This document shows, piece after piece, positions 32,664 to 41,235 of a stretch of DNA of 64,000 bases. Positions within the stretch are counted from its first letter, which is position 1, and each line of letters opens with the position of its first letter. The stretch is from assembly GCF_013113835.1 (NCBI RefSeq), contig NZ_VTYQ01000001.1, forward strand, positions 124,001 through 188,000, read 5' to 3'. The notes below the pieces were generated by a model, which was not told the DNA's origin, ran no database searches, and saw only the letters and a program-made list of their open reading frames with translations. The position numbers were made by a program, and so were the translations under genes. Origin of the DNA: Vibrio sp. RE88 (GTDB lineage: Bacteria; Pseudomonadota; Gammaproteobacteria; Enterobacterales; Vibrionaceae).

Positions 32664-34778
32664 TTAGAACTCGTATTTGACGTTCACTTCTATGGTCTGT
32701 TCAGCACCATACCAACAGTTATTGCTGTCATAGCAGGTATAGTACTCTTCATTAAACAAGTTATTGACAATAAGGTTGGCATTCGCGCCCGTTAAAGACT
32801 CGCTGACTCTGCCTAAGTCATAACTAAGAGATAGATCTGCAATAGTGTAGGATGGCACCTTACCAGTGTTCTGAGCATCAATTTGCATCTCACCCACATA
32901 ACGCCCTCCACCACTAACTCTAAGGCCATTTAATGCACCGTTATAGAAGTAGTAGTTTGCCCAAAGATTTGCTGTATGATCCGGTACATAAATTGGGGTT
33001 TTACCCTCAAATTGAACGTCCTTACTGATCGTCATATCGGTGTAGGTATAAGATGCATTCACATCTAATGCTTCATTAACAGCCCAACGACCTTCAAGTT
33101 CAACACCCTTGGACGTCACTTCGCCGACCTGAATCTTACGTTGATATGTCGGATCCGATGGATCAGCCACAAGCATGTTTTCTTTTACAATCTGGAATAA
33201 ACCCAGTGTGGCCGCTTTCGAGTAATCCTCTGACTCGTATTTGATACCGCCTTCAATCTGCTTACCTTCTTCTGGCACAAACTGTTTGCCATCATTCCCA
33301 CCTGTAACAGGTTCAAAGCTGGTCGCGTAGTTAACGTATGGCGAGAAACCGTAAGGCAGTTCATATAAAGCCCCTACTCGATAAGAGAAATGGTTTTGAT
33401 CCGCTTTTGAGCCATACCATTCGCCTTCATACAAGTCATAACGTCCACCAGCAATCAAAACCAGTTTATCCAAGCGCACTTGATCCTGGAGATAGAAACC
33501 CAGTTGTTTTACTTCCACTTCATCTCGCGCAGTAGAAGATGCTCCCATGTTATCGCGATCAATCAAATTACTGTTTGGATTGATGATGTTCGTCATAAAT
33601 GGAGTCGAGAAGTAGACTTGATCGGAGGTACCATCTAGATTTTGGTAATCAACGCCAAGCAAGATGTTATGCTCTGCCCCAGCAAGAGCTATGGTGCCAG
33701 AAAGTTGGTTATCAATCGTAAAACCAGTTGATTCCTCATCCGTACTATAAGCCAACTGTGCAATATTCCCTGTCGATGGATCAAACCCGCCACTCGGCAT
33801 ATAGGTATTTTCCTGATAGAGAGATGCATCCGTAAAGCGAGCATTTTGCAAGAATGTCCAGCCGCTCTCAAACTCGTGATTGACCTTGTAACCCAGCATC
33901 AGCACTTCACGTTCGAATGTGTTCCAGTCTGTATCACCAATGAATGTCGAAGGTGATGTTGAGCCATTTGGATTGCTAACAAACATACCTGACGACGGCA
34001 ATGAAGAGTTCATCCCCATTTCAGGATCATTCTGATAGTACATATTGAAGTTAATCAGAGTACGATCAGACACTTGCCAATCCAGCGATGGAGCAAACAC
34101 ATAGCGCTCTTCTTTGGTGTTGTCGACCTGACCATCCTGAGTGCGTGCGAGTGCGATAATGCGGTAAGAAAGTGGACCATCTCCAATTTGACCTGTGGTA
34201 TCAATGGATGCTTCAACAAGGTTACGCGATCCCGTTGCAAAGCTGACTTCAGTCGCTTTTTCTTGCTGAGGTGCTTTGGCGATCATGTTAATCATACCAC
34301 CTGGAGGCATGGTACCGTATAGAACGGACGTCGGGCCCTTAAACACTTCTATTTGTTGTAACGCAACCGGATCAATTTGTGGTTGTAGATTCCAACCTGC
34401 CAGAGACTGGAGCACTAGGCCATCATAGTAACTTTGGTTAACTTTAAAGCCACGAATCGAAAAGGTGTCGTACATGGTGACAGCCGCGCCTTTCTGCTCT
34501 GTCACAACACCTGGCGCATAACGTAGCGCTTGATTTAAAGACTTCACACCACGCTGTTCAAGCTGCTCTCCTTCAATAATCGAGATACTTTGTGGTGTTT
34601 CTTCAGGTTCTAGCGATGTCTTGGTCGCCGTATTCCGATAGGCTTTGCCCATCACAGTGATGGTTTCTAGTTCAGTTGTATCTTGACTGACTTCATCCGC
34701 AGCCATTACGGAGGCTGAAAAGGCGGTAAGCAGCGCTAAAGTAAGTGTTGAGCGCTTAAAATTTGTTGGAGTTGTCAT
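32664..34778 (-). CDS. TonB-dependent siderophore receptor
   Basis: The 704-residue outer-membrane receptor has a signal peptide ending ASVMA, a plug domain (about 50-190) with the TonB box region TITVMGKA and PQSISIIEGEQLEQRG, and a 22-strand barrel ending in VNVKYEF with terminal Phe. It belongs to the ferrichrome/hydroxamate-type siderophore receptors (FhuA/FpvA class). A Fur-like site lies upstream and an AraC-type regulator is next, so it is iron-regulated, perhaps with siderophore-specific induction. No ABC importer for the siderophore is in the window. Start at ATG 34778 after GAGGGACAC. Confidence 0.93.
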   Translation of the reverse strand: MTTPTNFKRSTLTLALLTAFSASVMAADEVSQDTTELETITVMGKAYRNTATKTSLEPEETPQSISIIEGEQLEQRGVKSLNQALRYAPGVVTEQKGAAVTMYDTFSIRGFKVNQSYYDGLVLQSLAGWNLQPQIDPVALQQIEVFKGPTSVLYGTMPPGGMINMIAKAPQQEKATEVSFATGSRNLVEASIDTTGQIGDGPLSYRIIALARTQDGQVDNTKEERYVFAPSLDWQVSDRTLINFNMYYQNDPEMGMNSSLPSSGMFVSNPNGSTSPSTFIGDTDWNTFEREVLMLGYKVNHEFESGWTFLQNARFTDASLYQENTYMPSGGFDPSTGNIAQLAYSTDEESTGFTIDNQLSGTIALAGAEHNILLGVDYQNLDGTSDQVYFSTPFMTNIINPNSNLIDRDNMGASSTARDEVEVKQLGFYLQDQVRLDKLVLIAGGRYDLYEGEWYGSKADQNHFSYRVGALYELPYGFSPYVNYATSFEPVTGGNDGKQFVPEEGKQIEGGIKYESEDYSKAATLGLFQIVKENMLVADPSDPTYQRKIQVGEVTSKGVELEGRWAVNEALDVNASYTYTDMTISKDVQFEGKTPIYVPDHTANLWANYYFYNGALNGLRVSGGGRYVGEMQIDAQNTGKVPSYTIADLSLSYDLGRVSESLTGANANLIVNNLFNEEYYTCYDSNNCWYGAEQTIEVNVKYEF

Positions 34779-34808
34779 GTGTCCCTCAAGTACCAATGCT
34801 TTTTCTTA

Positions 34809-34827
34809 TTAAGAATAAATCTCATTT
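34809..34827 (-). promoter_or_regulatory. candidate Fur-type site upstream of the TonB receptor
   Basis: Read toward the receptor gene the site is AAATGAGATTTATTCTTAA, resembling the Vibrio Fur core AATGAGAAT-ATT. The match is partial but the position, 31 bases before the start, and the function of the gene support it. Confidence 0.5.
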
Positions 34828-34919
34828 GCATTCTACAAACCTGAGAAACAGGAAAGTTAACAATTTGGTGCATCTTGCGCGAAATAATTTAGTTAACTAT
34901 CAGTAGTTCATTCATTTGA

Positions 34920-35852
34920 TCATTGAGACAGGCGTTCAACAGGAATCCAATATTCCATAACTGCATCGGTATCATGTTGATTGTAATTGGCGGGATAGCA
35001 TTCGAGTTCATAGCCATCAATGCCTCGATAGCCAGAATTAGGTAACCAATTAAGCAGAAACCACTCCAGCGTTTTTGGCAAATGCATCACCGGGCCACAA
35101 TGTTTAACAACCGCGTACGTTTGCGCAGGCACCACCAAGGTACTCAGCTCAGAAGAGATGGCAGAAGGTAGTTGAGGCAACAACAGGTCATCGGTTAATT
35201 CCACCCCTGCCCAATATTCCATATTACTGCCGTCAAAGTGGCTTTGGGTGATATCAATGACGCCTGTTAAAGCAACCGGCCGCTCAGATTCATTTGGGAG
35301 GGTTTGCTCTAATCGGTGCCACAATGCCGGGACTTTTTGCTGAAAGTCAGGGTTGAGTGCGAATAGCCCATTAATTTCACCGTGAAGCCCTTTTAGGAAA
35401 AACTCATTCTTGGATTCCACTCTCACTTCAACGAAAAGCGTGCTGGCCTCTTCTGTCGTGCGTTGAGAAACTTGAATAGGTTTACGTAACCCCGTTCTGA
35501 GACCTTGCTGACGATAAGCTCTGGGACTGAGGCCAAACACTTGCTTAAACGAGCGACTGAAGCTGATTTCGGAGCTGAAGCCAAGCTCCAGAGCGATATC
35601 AATCACCCTATCAGAAGTGTCTATCAACCGTTCTGCGGCCTGACTGAGTTTGAGTTCTCGAACATAAGTAGCAACCGCCATGCCTGTTTCTGTCTGAAAT
35701 ACGCGCTGCAGTTGCCAGCGTGACCAACAGCTTTGGCGGGCAATATCATCCAGCGATAACGGTTCACTGATGTGCTGATGAATAAACGACAGTACCTTGC
35801 TTATCCGACTAAACGCGTTAGAAGGTCGTTCTGTGGACTTGCCTGTCGTCAT
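34920..35852 (-). CDS. AraC-family regulator with GyrI-like effector domain
   Basis: This 310-residue protein has an N-terminal double helix-turn-helix (LDDIARQSCWSRWQLQRVF and ALELGFSSEISFSRSFKQVF) and a C-terminal GyrI-like small-molecule-binding domain (about 150-310; WAGVELTDD, YAVVKHCGP). This is the domain order of Rob and other multidrug or siderophore-responsive regulators. It lies upstream of the TonB receptor on the same strand with a Fur-like site before it. It probably regulates the receptor, but the small ligand is unknown. The ATG at 35852 is preferred to a TTG four codons upstream. Confidence 0.85.
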   Translation of the reverse strand: MTTGKSTERPSNAFSRISKVLSFIHQHISEPLSLDDIARQSCWSRWQLQRVFQTETGMAVATYVRELKLSQAAERLIDTSDRVIDIALELGFSSEISFSRSFKQVFGLSPRAYRQQGLRTGLRKPIQVSQRTTEEASTLFVEVRVESKNEFFLKGLHGEINGLFALNPDFQQKVPALWHRLEQTLPNESERPVALTGVIDITQSHFDGSNMEYWAGVELTDDLLLPQLPSAISSELSTLVVPAQTYAVVKHCGPVMHLPKTLEWFLLNWLPNSGYRGIDGYELECYPANYNQHDTDAVMEYWIPVERLSQ

Positions 35853-35902
35853 GCCGTATCTCAATCAAGTAAGAGGGAATCCGACTATCCTAGCAAATTC
35901 AT

Positions 35903-35918
35903 AAATGAGAATTAATAC
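35903..35918 (-). promoter_or_regulatory. candidate Fur-type site upstream of the AraC regulator
   Basis: AAATGAGAATTAATAC (plus strand) matches the core AATGAGAATNATT of Fur sites. It is about 50 bases before the regulator start, consistent with iron repression of both regulator and receptor. Confidence 0.5.
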
Positions 35919-36049
35919 CAACTGACAAAATACCCATCTAACATAAAGAAGACTAGTGAAATTCCACTCACAAATACCGACTAAGTATTCACCTTGGTGC
36001 ACAAAGATAAAAAAAGGTTGAAAAAGATAAAATCAAATACATTTGCTGC

Positions 36050-36070
36050 TTTTATATGCTCCATATAAAA
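36050..36070. repeat. perfect 9-base inverted repeat
   Basis: TTTTATATG and CATATAAAA flank CTC in the 385-base gap between the AraC regulator and the beta-propeller gene. It may be an operator. Apart from this and the Fur-like site the gap is A/T-rich and featureless. Confidence 0.5.
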
Positions 36071-36237
36071 CAATATCAATATCAACGGCAACGTACAAAA
36101 ACTAGAGGATTCATAGCGTCACACCCTAATGATCAAAAATTAATCACAATTTAACATTTGAGAAGCAATTGGCTGTAATCAACGATATGGGGGCTAACTA
36201 ACCAATGAAATGCACTTAATACACAAGGAAGAACAAC

Positions 36238-37176
36238 ATGAAATTAAAAACAATTGCTCTCACACTAATTGGGATCTCTTCTATAACGGCGCTACCTGCG
36301 ACAGCAAAAGATTTATACATGTTGTCACATTTTCCGGATTCAAATAGTCATAATGAGTTAGGCACCATAAATCTCGAAACTAAAGAATATAAAAAGCTAG
36401 AAGATGTAACTGCTGGCGCAGGGTTAGAAGTCGCAAATCAAAAAATTTACATCACAATTAGTTCAGGCAGTGAGTTCTCGCTATGGACAACCAACCTTGA
36501 TGGTTCTGATGCCCAAATATTCAACAATGTCCCATTTGCAGGCAGTATGCCTATTAGTGTAAACAAGAACACCGATGACGTTTACATCAGTAGCTATCAG
36601 CAAGATGCCATTGCCCAAATTTACCCAGACTACTCTGGGACTCCAGGGGGAGCCGTTGAAGGAGAAGACTACACTTTAGTTTACCATCCAGTAGAAGAGG
36701 GCTGTAAGGCCGGTTGTGATCCCACAGCTACAGCTATCGATGAAGAAAACGAGCGGTTTTACTTCGCGCTAGGTACAGGGGAGTCTACTAAAATCATGAG
36801 CTCTGCGTTAGGGGATGATACTACTGTAGATCGGAGTGAAGAGCTGACCGAAGCAGATGGGCTTAACCACACGGAGCACTACCATAAGATAAACGCAATA
36901 AATATAGACCCTAAGTCTAAATATATGTATTTCTCTAATGAACACTCTATTTTCAGAGCGAGAATCAACAAAAATAATCCGAAAGTCGAGCTTCTATACA
37001 CTACTGATTACACTCTGGGAATTAATGATATGGTTGTCGATTTCGAAGCAGATACAATCTACTGGACACTAGATGAAAACAAAAAATTGTACTCATCAGA
37101 TATAAATGGAAACAATGTTGAAGTTATATTTGAGAGTGAGGACAAAGTGATGTACCAGCTAGCATTTAAGAAATAA
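36238..37176 (+). CDS. secreted YWTD/beta-propeller-like protein
   Basis: The 312-residue protein has a signal peptide (cleavage near PATA-KD, residue 23). Four to six repeats of the LDL-receptor YWTD/NHL beta-propeller type follow, visible as LWTTNLDGSDAQIF, MYFSNEHSIFRARI and IYWTLDENKKLYSSDINGN. Such periplasmic or surface propellers usually bind partners rather than catalyse. A Cys pair (EGCKAGCD) may be bridged. AAGGA precedes the ATG. Monocistronic; its closeness to the siderophore genes may be chance. Confidence 0.75.
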   Translation: MKLKTIALTLIGISSITALPATAKDLYMLSHFPDSNSHNELGTINLETKEYKKLEDVTAGAGLEVANQKIYITISSGSEFSLWTTNLDGSDAQIFNNVPFAGSMPISVNKNTDDVYISSYQQDAIAQIYPDYSGTPGGAVEGEDYTLVYHPVEEGCKAGCDPTATAIDEENERFYFALGTGESTKIMSSALGDDTTVDRSEELTEADGLNHTEHYHKINAINIDPKSKYMYFSNEHSIFRARINKNNPKVELLYTTDYTLGINDMVVDFEADTIYWTLDENKKLYSSDINGNNVEVIFESEDKVMYQLAFKK

Positions 37177-37303
37177 ATAAGTGGGATACGCATTTACCTC
37201 CTCTAGGTGCAAGTAGCCTCGCAACTTTTGTAAATGCATACCAAAGTTTCAGTAACACTACTGACCCAAAAACTTATACCTTCCTACAAAGATACTACTG
37301 GAA

Positions 37304-37336
37304 TGAAAAAGCCAAAGCGTCGTAACACTTTGGCTT
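37304..37336 (-). terminator. intrinsic terminator for the YjiH/YjiG genes
   Basis: AAGCCAAAG and CTTTGGCTT form a 9-base stem with a 10-base loop; on the minus strand TTTT follows. It lies 27 bases after the stop of the YjiG-like gene. Confidence 0.85.
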
Positions 37337-37362
37337 AAATACTTTAATTCGTTCAGCAAAAC

Positions 37363-37830
37363 TCAAACAAACAGATTCATAACCAGCATCGCACCAAATG
37401 CATTAAGCACTGAAATAATGATCATGACTGGAATATAGCGACCTTCGGTACCAATTGGCCCCATAATACGTCCCATATACTGAACTTGTGAACCCATTAG
37501 GTAGATCGCTGGGGCCAAAATGGCAATGTGCGCGCCGTTAAGAATGCCTTGATCAAATAAGGTTATGACTACACCAACAGCACCTCCCATCGACATCCAT
37601 GCTCCAATCAATACGGCAGCAGCTTCACCGGGTAAACCAAATATCGCCATAACGGGTGCGAAGACCGTCCCCATCATGTCTAACGCTCCTGTGATTTGCA
37701 GTGCTTTGATGATTACAAACGCCATCAGAACATTTGGCACCGTTGAAGTCGTTGCAATCACCCAACCTTTCTTTGCCCCTTCGACAAAAATATCCGTCAC
37801 CATGGGTTTTCTCGTTTTCACTTCACTCAT
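37363..37830 (-). CDS. yjiG: YjiG-family membrane protein (nucleoside-recognition/SpmB-like)
   Basis: This 155-residue membrane protein is of the YjiG type, related to spore maturation protein B and the nucleoside-recognition (Gate) domain. The pattern IKALQITGALDMMGTVFAPV and the helix hairpin GEAAAVLIGAWMSMGGAVGV are typical. It overlaps the YjiH-like gene by 4 bases and is expressed with it. The transported substrate is not established for this family. Confidence 0.82.
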   Translation of the reverse strand: MSEVKTRKPMVTDIFVEGAKKGWVIATTSTVPNVLMAFVIIKALQITGALDMMGTVFAPVMAIFGLPGEAAAVLIGAWMSMGGAVGVVITLFDQGILNGAHIAILAPAIYLMGSQVQYMGRIMGPIGTEGRYIPVMIIISVLNAFGAMLVMNLFV

Positions 37831-38555
37831 TGTGCAGCCTCCTGTTGTAAACGTTGCGTATCTTTATCTTGTTTACCTTCAGTGATGTTGAGGTAGATGC
37901 GAAACAGATTGGCGCCAACAAACTTAAAGACAAACATAATGGTTACAGCGAGACCAATTGACGACGTCACGGCCAGCGACCCGTCAGCCAAAGTCAGCGT
38001 GAACAACACGGCACCAGAAGAGAAGAAATTGACAATAGTCGCCCCCGCAGTGAACTGAAACATGGTAAATACATCGGTTTCACGTTTGGTCAGACGACCT
38101 TCATCCTTGAGTTGGCGCGTCATGGCAGCGCCGGCATCAGTACTTTGCAGTGACGCAATCAATGCAAGACCGGAGCTACCCGGTATTCCCATCAAAGGTC
38201 GTAATAAAGGAGTAAGCAATTTACGAGCAGCATCTAGTGCACCGTAATGCTCAAGGACATTGATCACACCGAGTGCGAACATCACGGTTGGAATCAAAGT
38301 TAATGCGAAGATAAAGCCATCACGTGCACCACTACCGCCTTTACCACGCAGTGACGTTGTTGCAGCTTCAACGCCATCCGCCGTTTCAGTCACGTTATAC
38401 GCAACCTGCCCGAACGAGCCATTGAGAGTTGTAAAATCAAGCACACCATACCATTCGCCGGACTTCATCAAGCCAGAAAAGAATATGACAGCAAATGCGA
38501 GAGCAACGTAGCATCCCCAGGTTACTTTACGCTGCTTTGTGTTTGGATCGGACAT
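37827..38555 (-). CDS. yjiH: YjiH-family membrane protein (nucleoside-recognition/SpmA-like)
   Basis: This 242-residue membrane protein has a Gate-type nucleoside-recognition domain (residues about 80-230; LLTPLLRPLMGIPGSSGLAL, QSTDAGAAMTRQL). It forms the usual pair with YjiG, to which it is coupled by ATGA. The upstream region has CCTATGT and ACATAGG (38562-38568 and 38586-38592); on the mRNA the arm nearer the gene touches the ribosome-binding site. Function in transport is presumed. Confidence 0.82.
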   Translation of the reverse strand: MSDPNTKQRKVTWGCYVALAFAVIFFSGLMKSGEWYGVLDFTTLNGSFGQVAYNVTETADGVEAATTSLRGKGGSGARDGFIFALTLIPTVMFALGVINVLEHYGALDAARKLLTPLLRPLMGIPGSSGLALIASLQSTDAGAAMTRQLKDEGRLTKRETDVFTMFQFTAGATIVNFFSSGAVLFTLTLADGSLAVTSSIGLAVTIMFVFKFVGANLFRIYLNITEGKQDKDTQRLQQEAAQ

Positions 38556-38877
38556 ATATCACCTATGTTTTATGTGGAACAGGACACATAGGATCTTGTT
38601 TTAAATCGTACGCTATAGTGATGATCCGTATCAATTACTTAGAAGGGGCAACTCTGACTAGAGATCTATTATCTTATTTTGTGATTATGTTCATAATCAG
38701 CGCTTTTATCTGCATATGAAATTCAACAATGCATATCAACATGATTCATAAATCGTTCATTTATTGATAAAAACTGGCGATAATTCAAACAGATCAAACC
38801 TATCTCACATACCGAAAATCAAAACCTCTTTAGAATGGCTCCACCATAACAACAATCTTCTTTCAAGGAGTGAAAGT
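38556..38877. promoter_or_regulatory. 322-base divergent intergenic region
   Basis: This region lies between the yjiH-like gene and nhaD. It holds the inverted repeat CCTATGT-N17-ACATAGG near yjiH and A/T-rich sequence before nhaD, where promoters are expected. No coding frame in it is credible. Confidence 0.45.
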
Positions 38878-40311
38878 ATGAAATTGCAGTGGTCCGCTTT
38901 TGTCGCCCTTTTATTACTTCCCTTTTCGACTTTTGCAGCCAACAGCCCCCAAGAAACCTTACCTTTAACTCAATCTACCATCGGCTATGTGGCCATCCTG
39001 ATTTTCACCTGTGCTTATGCGTTGGTGATGCTGGAAGAGTACCTGTCGCTGAGGAAGTCCAAACCGGTCCTGCTCGCAGCGGGCCTCATCTGGGCCATGA
39101 TTGGTTACGTCTATTCGCAACATGGTCAAATTGAAGTCGCCAAGTCCGCTCTGGAGCACAACCTGCTGGAATACGCAGAGTTATTGCTGTTCTTACTAGT
39201 CGCTATGACCTATATCAGCGCAATGGAAGAGCGGCGATTGTTCGATGCACTGCAAGCGTGGATGGTTGGGAAAGGCTTTAATTACAAGTCGTTATTTTGG
39301 TTAACTGGTATTCTGGCTTTCTTTATTTCTCCGATTGCCGACAACCTCACTACCGCTTTATTGATGTGTGCCGTAGTGATGAAAGTCGCCGGAGATAACC
39401 CCAAATTCATCAACCTAGCGTGTATCAATATTGTGGTCGCTGCCAACGCCGGCGGCGCCTTCAGTCCATTTGGTGATATCACAACATTGATGGTGTGGCA
39501 GGCGGGCTATGTCTCATTCTCTGAGTTTTTGCCTTTGTTCTTGCCTTCCGTCGCCAACTACGTTGTACCGGCGATAATCATGTCGATGTTCGTGCCGAGC
39601 ACCACACCGGATGTTGTCCACCAGCACGTAGAGTTAAAACGTGGGGCACGCCGGATTGTGGGGTTATTTATACTCACCATTGCTACTGCCGTCGCCTTCC
39701 ATGCCGTGCTGCACTTCCCACCCGTAATTGGCATGATGATGGGTCTGGCTTATTTGCAATTTTTCGGCTTTTTCCTTCGCAAAACTCTTAAAGCATCGCT
39801 GCATAAGAAAGCGGCGCTCGCGATTGCCAATCGTGATGACATTGCATTGAAACGTCTAGGCTCCGTTGTGCCTTTCGATGTGTTTAGACGAGTCTCTCAT
39901 GCGGAGTGGGATACGTTACTTTTCTTCTATGGTGTAGTGATGTGTGTCGGCGGCTTGAGTCTACTCGGCTACCTAGGTTTAGTATCTGAAGTGATGTACA
40001 CCCAGTGGGATCCGATCTGGGCGAATGTCATGGTGGGGATCTTGTCTGCCATTGTCGATAACATCCCAGTTATGTTTGCCGTCCTGACCATGGAGCCAAC
40101 CATGTCGATGGGTAACTGGCTACTGGTTACGCTGACCGCAGGTGTCGGTGGCAGTTTGCTATCAATAGGCTCTGCTGCTGGGGTTGCGCTGATGGGGGCT
40201 GCGCATGGTAAGTATACCTTCTTCGGCCATCTCAAATGGGCACCTGTGATAGGTATCGGCTATGCCGTCAGTATTGCGCTCCATCTGATGCTCAACTCTG
40301 CATTGTTCTGA
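38878..40311 (+). CDS. nhaD: NhaD-type Na+/H+ antiporter
   Basis: This 477-residue inner-membrane protein exports sodium or lithium in exchange for protons, important for salt and alkaline tolerance in marine bacteria. It has an N-terminal signal-like helix and about twelve further helices, with the ion-transporter patterns FFISPIADNLTTALLMCAV and IVDNIPVMFAVLTM. The ATG at 38878 follows AAGGAGTGAAAGT; earlier in-frame starts lack a ribosome-binding site. Monocistronic with its own terminator. Confidence 0.93.
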   Translation: MKLQWSAFVALLLLPFSTFAANSPQETLPLTQSTIGYVAILIFTCAYALVMLEEYLSLRKSKPVLLAAGLIWAMIGYVYSQHGQIEVAKSALEHNLLEYAELLLFLLVAMTYISAMEERRLFDALQAWMVGKGFNYKSLFWLTGILAFFISPIADNLTTALLMCAVVMKVAGDNPKFINLACINIVVAANAGGAFSPFGDITTLMVWQAGYVSFSEFLPLFLPSVANYVVPAIIMSMFVPSTTPDVVHQHVELKRGARRIVGLFILTIATAVAFHAVLHFPPVIGMMMGLAYLQFFGFFLRKTLKASLHKKAALAIANRDDIALKRLGSVVPFDVFRRVSHAEWDTLLFFYGVVMCVGGLSLLGYLGLVSEVMYTQWDPIWANVMVGILSAIVDNIPVMFAVLTMEPTMSMGNWLLVTLTAGVGGSLLSIGSAAGVALMGAAHGKYTFFGHLKWAPVIGIGYAVSIALHLMLNSALF

Positions 40312-40334
40312 AGCACCTAAGCACCCTACAACAA

Positions 40335-40362
40335 AAAAGGACAGCCAAATGGCTGTCCTTTT
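40335..40362. terminator. bidirectional intrinsic terminator
   Basis: AAAAGGACAGCC and GGCTGTCCTTTT form a 12-base stem with loop AAAT between convergent nhaD and the small lipoprotein gene. Confidence 0.93.
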
Positions 40363-40387
40363 CAATTGCATCTAAACAAGTACGTGG

Positions 40388-40753
40388 TTATTCCAAGCGT
40401 TTCTGCCACACACTTGCCAGTTGGTATCTTGCACAGGTGCTGCAAGTGAGCGCCTCATTTTCCCCATGAATGCGCATAACAATGTCTTCGCGTTTCTCTT
40501 TAGAGTTGTTGCGCATTGTTATGGTAAGAAAGTTATCGTCCACCACAAAAGGTTTGGTGACATCTGGCGCACCGACGCGACTAATCGTCACCATCGCATC
40601 TTTAAACATCAGTAAATCTTGGGTATACAAATTTTCATATACCCCTTCAAACTCATAGGTTTGTTTGTTGATCATTCGATCAAGCTTTTCTTCAAAACAC
40701 CCTTGCAGCAAAAGCATTACTAGCAAGGAGAAAATTCCTTTTTCTAACCGCAT
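40388..40753 (-). CDS. small predicted lipoprotein, unknown
   Basis: This protein of about 121 residues has lipobox LLQGC near residue 19. Its mature part contains a C-T-C-S-T-C-A-R-like Cys cluster (LTCSTCARYQ). The ATG at 40753 overlaps the ogt stop (TGATG), so it is the last gene of the alkylation-repair operon by position. There is no obvious link between an envelope lipoprotein and DNA repair; it may simply share the transcript. Confidence 0.7.
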   Translation of the reverse strand: MRLEKGIFSLLVMLLLQGCFEEKLDRMINKQTYEFEGVYENLYTQDLLMFKDAMVTISRVGAPDVTKPFVVDDNFLTITMRNNSKEKREDIVMRIHGENEALTCSTCARYQLASVWQKRLE

Positions 40754-41235
40754 CACTCAGGTTCCCAATGCTCTATCTTTAACAATGCCGCCTTCCTTTC
40801 CAAGCCACCAGCATAACCAGTTAGCTTACCGCTTTTACCAATCACTCGATGGCAAGGCACAATCACAGAGATAGGATTCTTACCATTTGCTAGCCCCACA
40901 GCTCTAACGGCTTTTGGGTTACCAATGGCATCTGCAAGCTGTTGATAGCTCCACGTTTCTCCAAAAGGTATGGTCGTTAATGCCTTCCATACCTGCTGCT
41001 GAAACACCGTTCCTTCTGCTGCTAATGGTAGATCAAATTCCTTTCGGCTACCGGAAAAATACTCGTCTAACTGTTTGATTGCTTTAATAAGTATAGGATG
41101 TTCTTTATCGTTTTTGCCTAACTCTTCAGGTTGTGTGGTCTGAGTCTCAAACCAAGCACCTAACAAACCTTGCTCATTAGCCTGAATCGTCATCTGTCCA
41201 AGCGGCGTTTTAAAGGTGGTATAACTCTTGTTCAT
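40753..41235 (-). CDS. ogt: methylated-DNA--protein-cysteine S-methyltransferase
   Basis: This 160-residue suicide repair protein moves methyl groups from O6-methylguanine or O4-methylthymine to its own Cys128 in the motif IVPCHRV. The helix-turn-helix region RAVGLANGKNP has the expected Arg finger. The start at ATG 41235 follows CTGGAGT and overlaps the stop of the Ada/AlkA-like gene by 4 bases; a longer frame upstream is inside that gene. It supplies the methyltransferase activity that the upstream protein lacks. Confidence 0.93.
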   Translation of the reverse strand: MNKSYTTFKTPLGQMTIQANEQGLLGAWFETQTTQPEELGKNDKEHPILIKAIKQLDEYFSGSRKEFDLPLAAEGTVFQQQVWKALTTIPFGETWSYQQLADAIGNPKAVRAVGLANGKNPISVIVPCHRVIGKSGKLTGYAGGLERKAALLKIEHWEPE

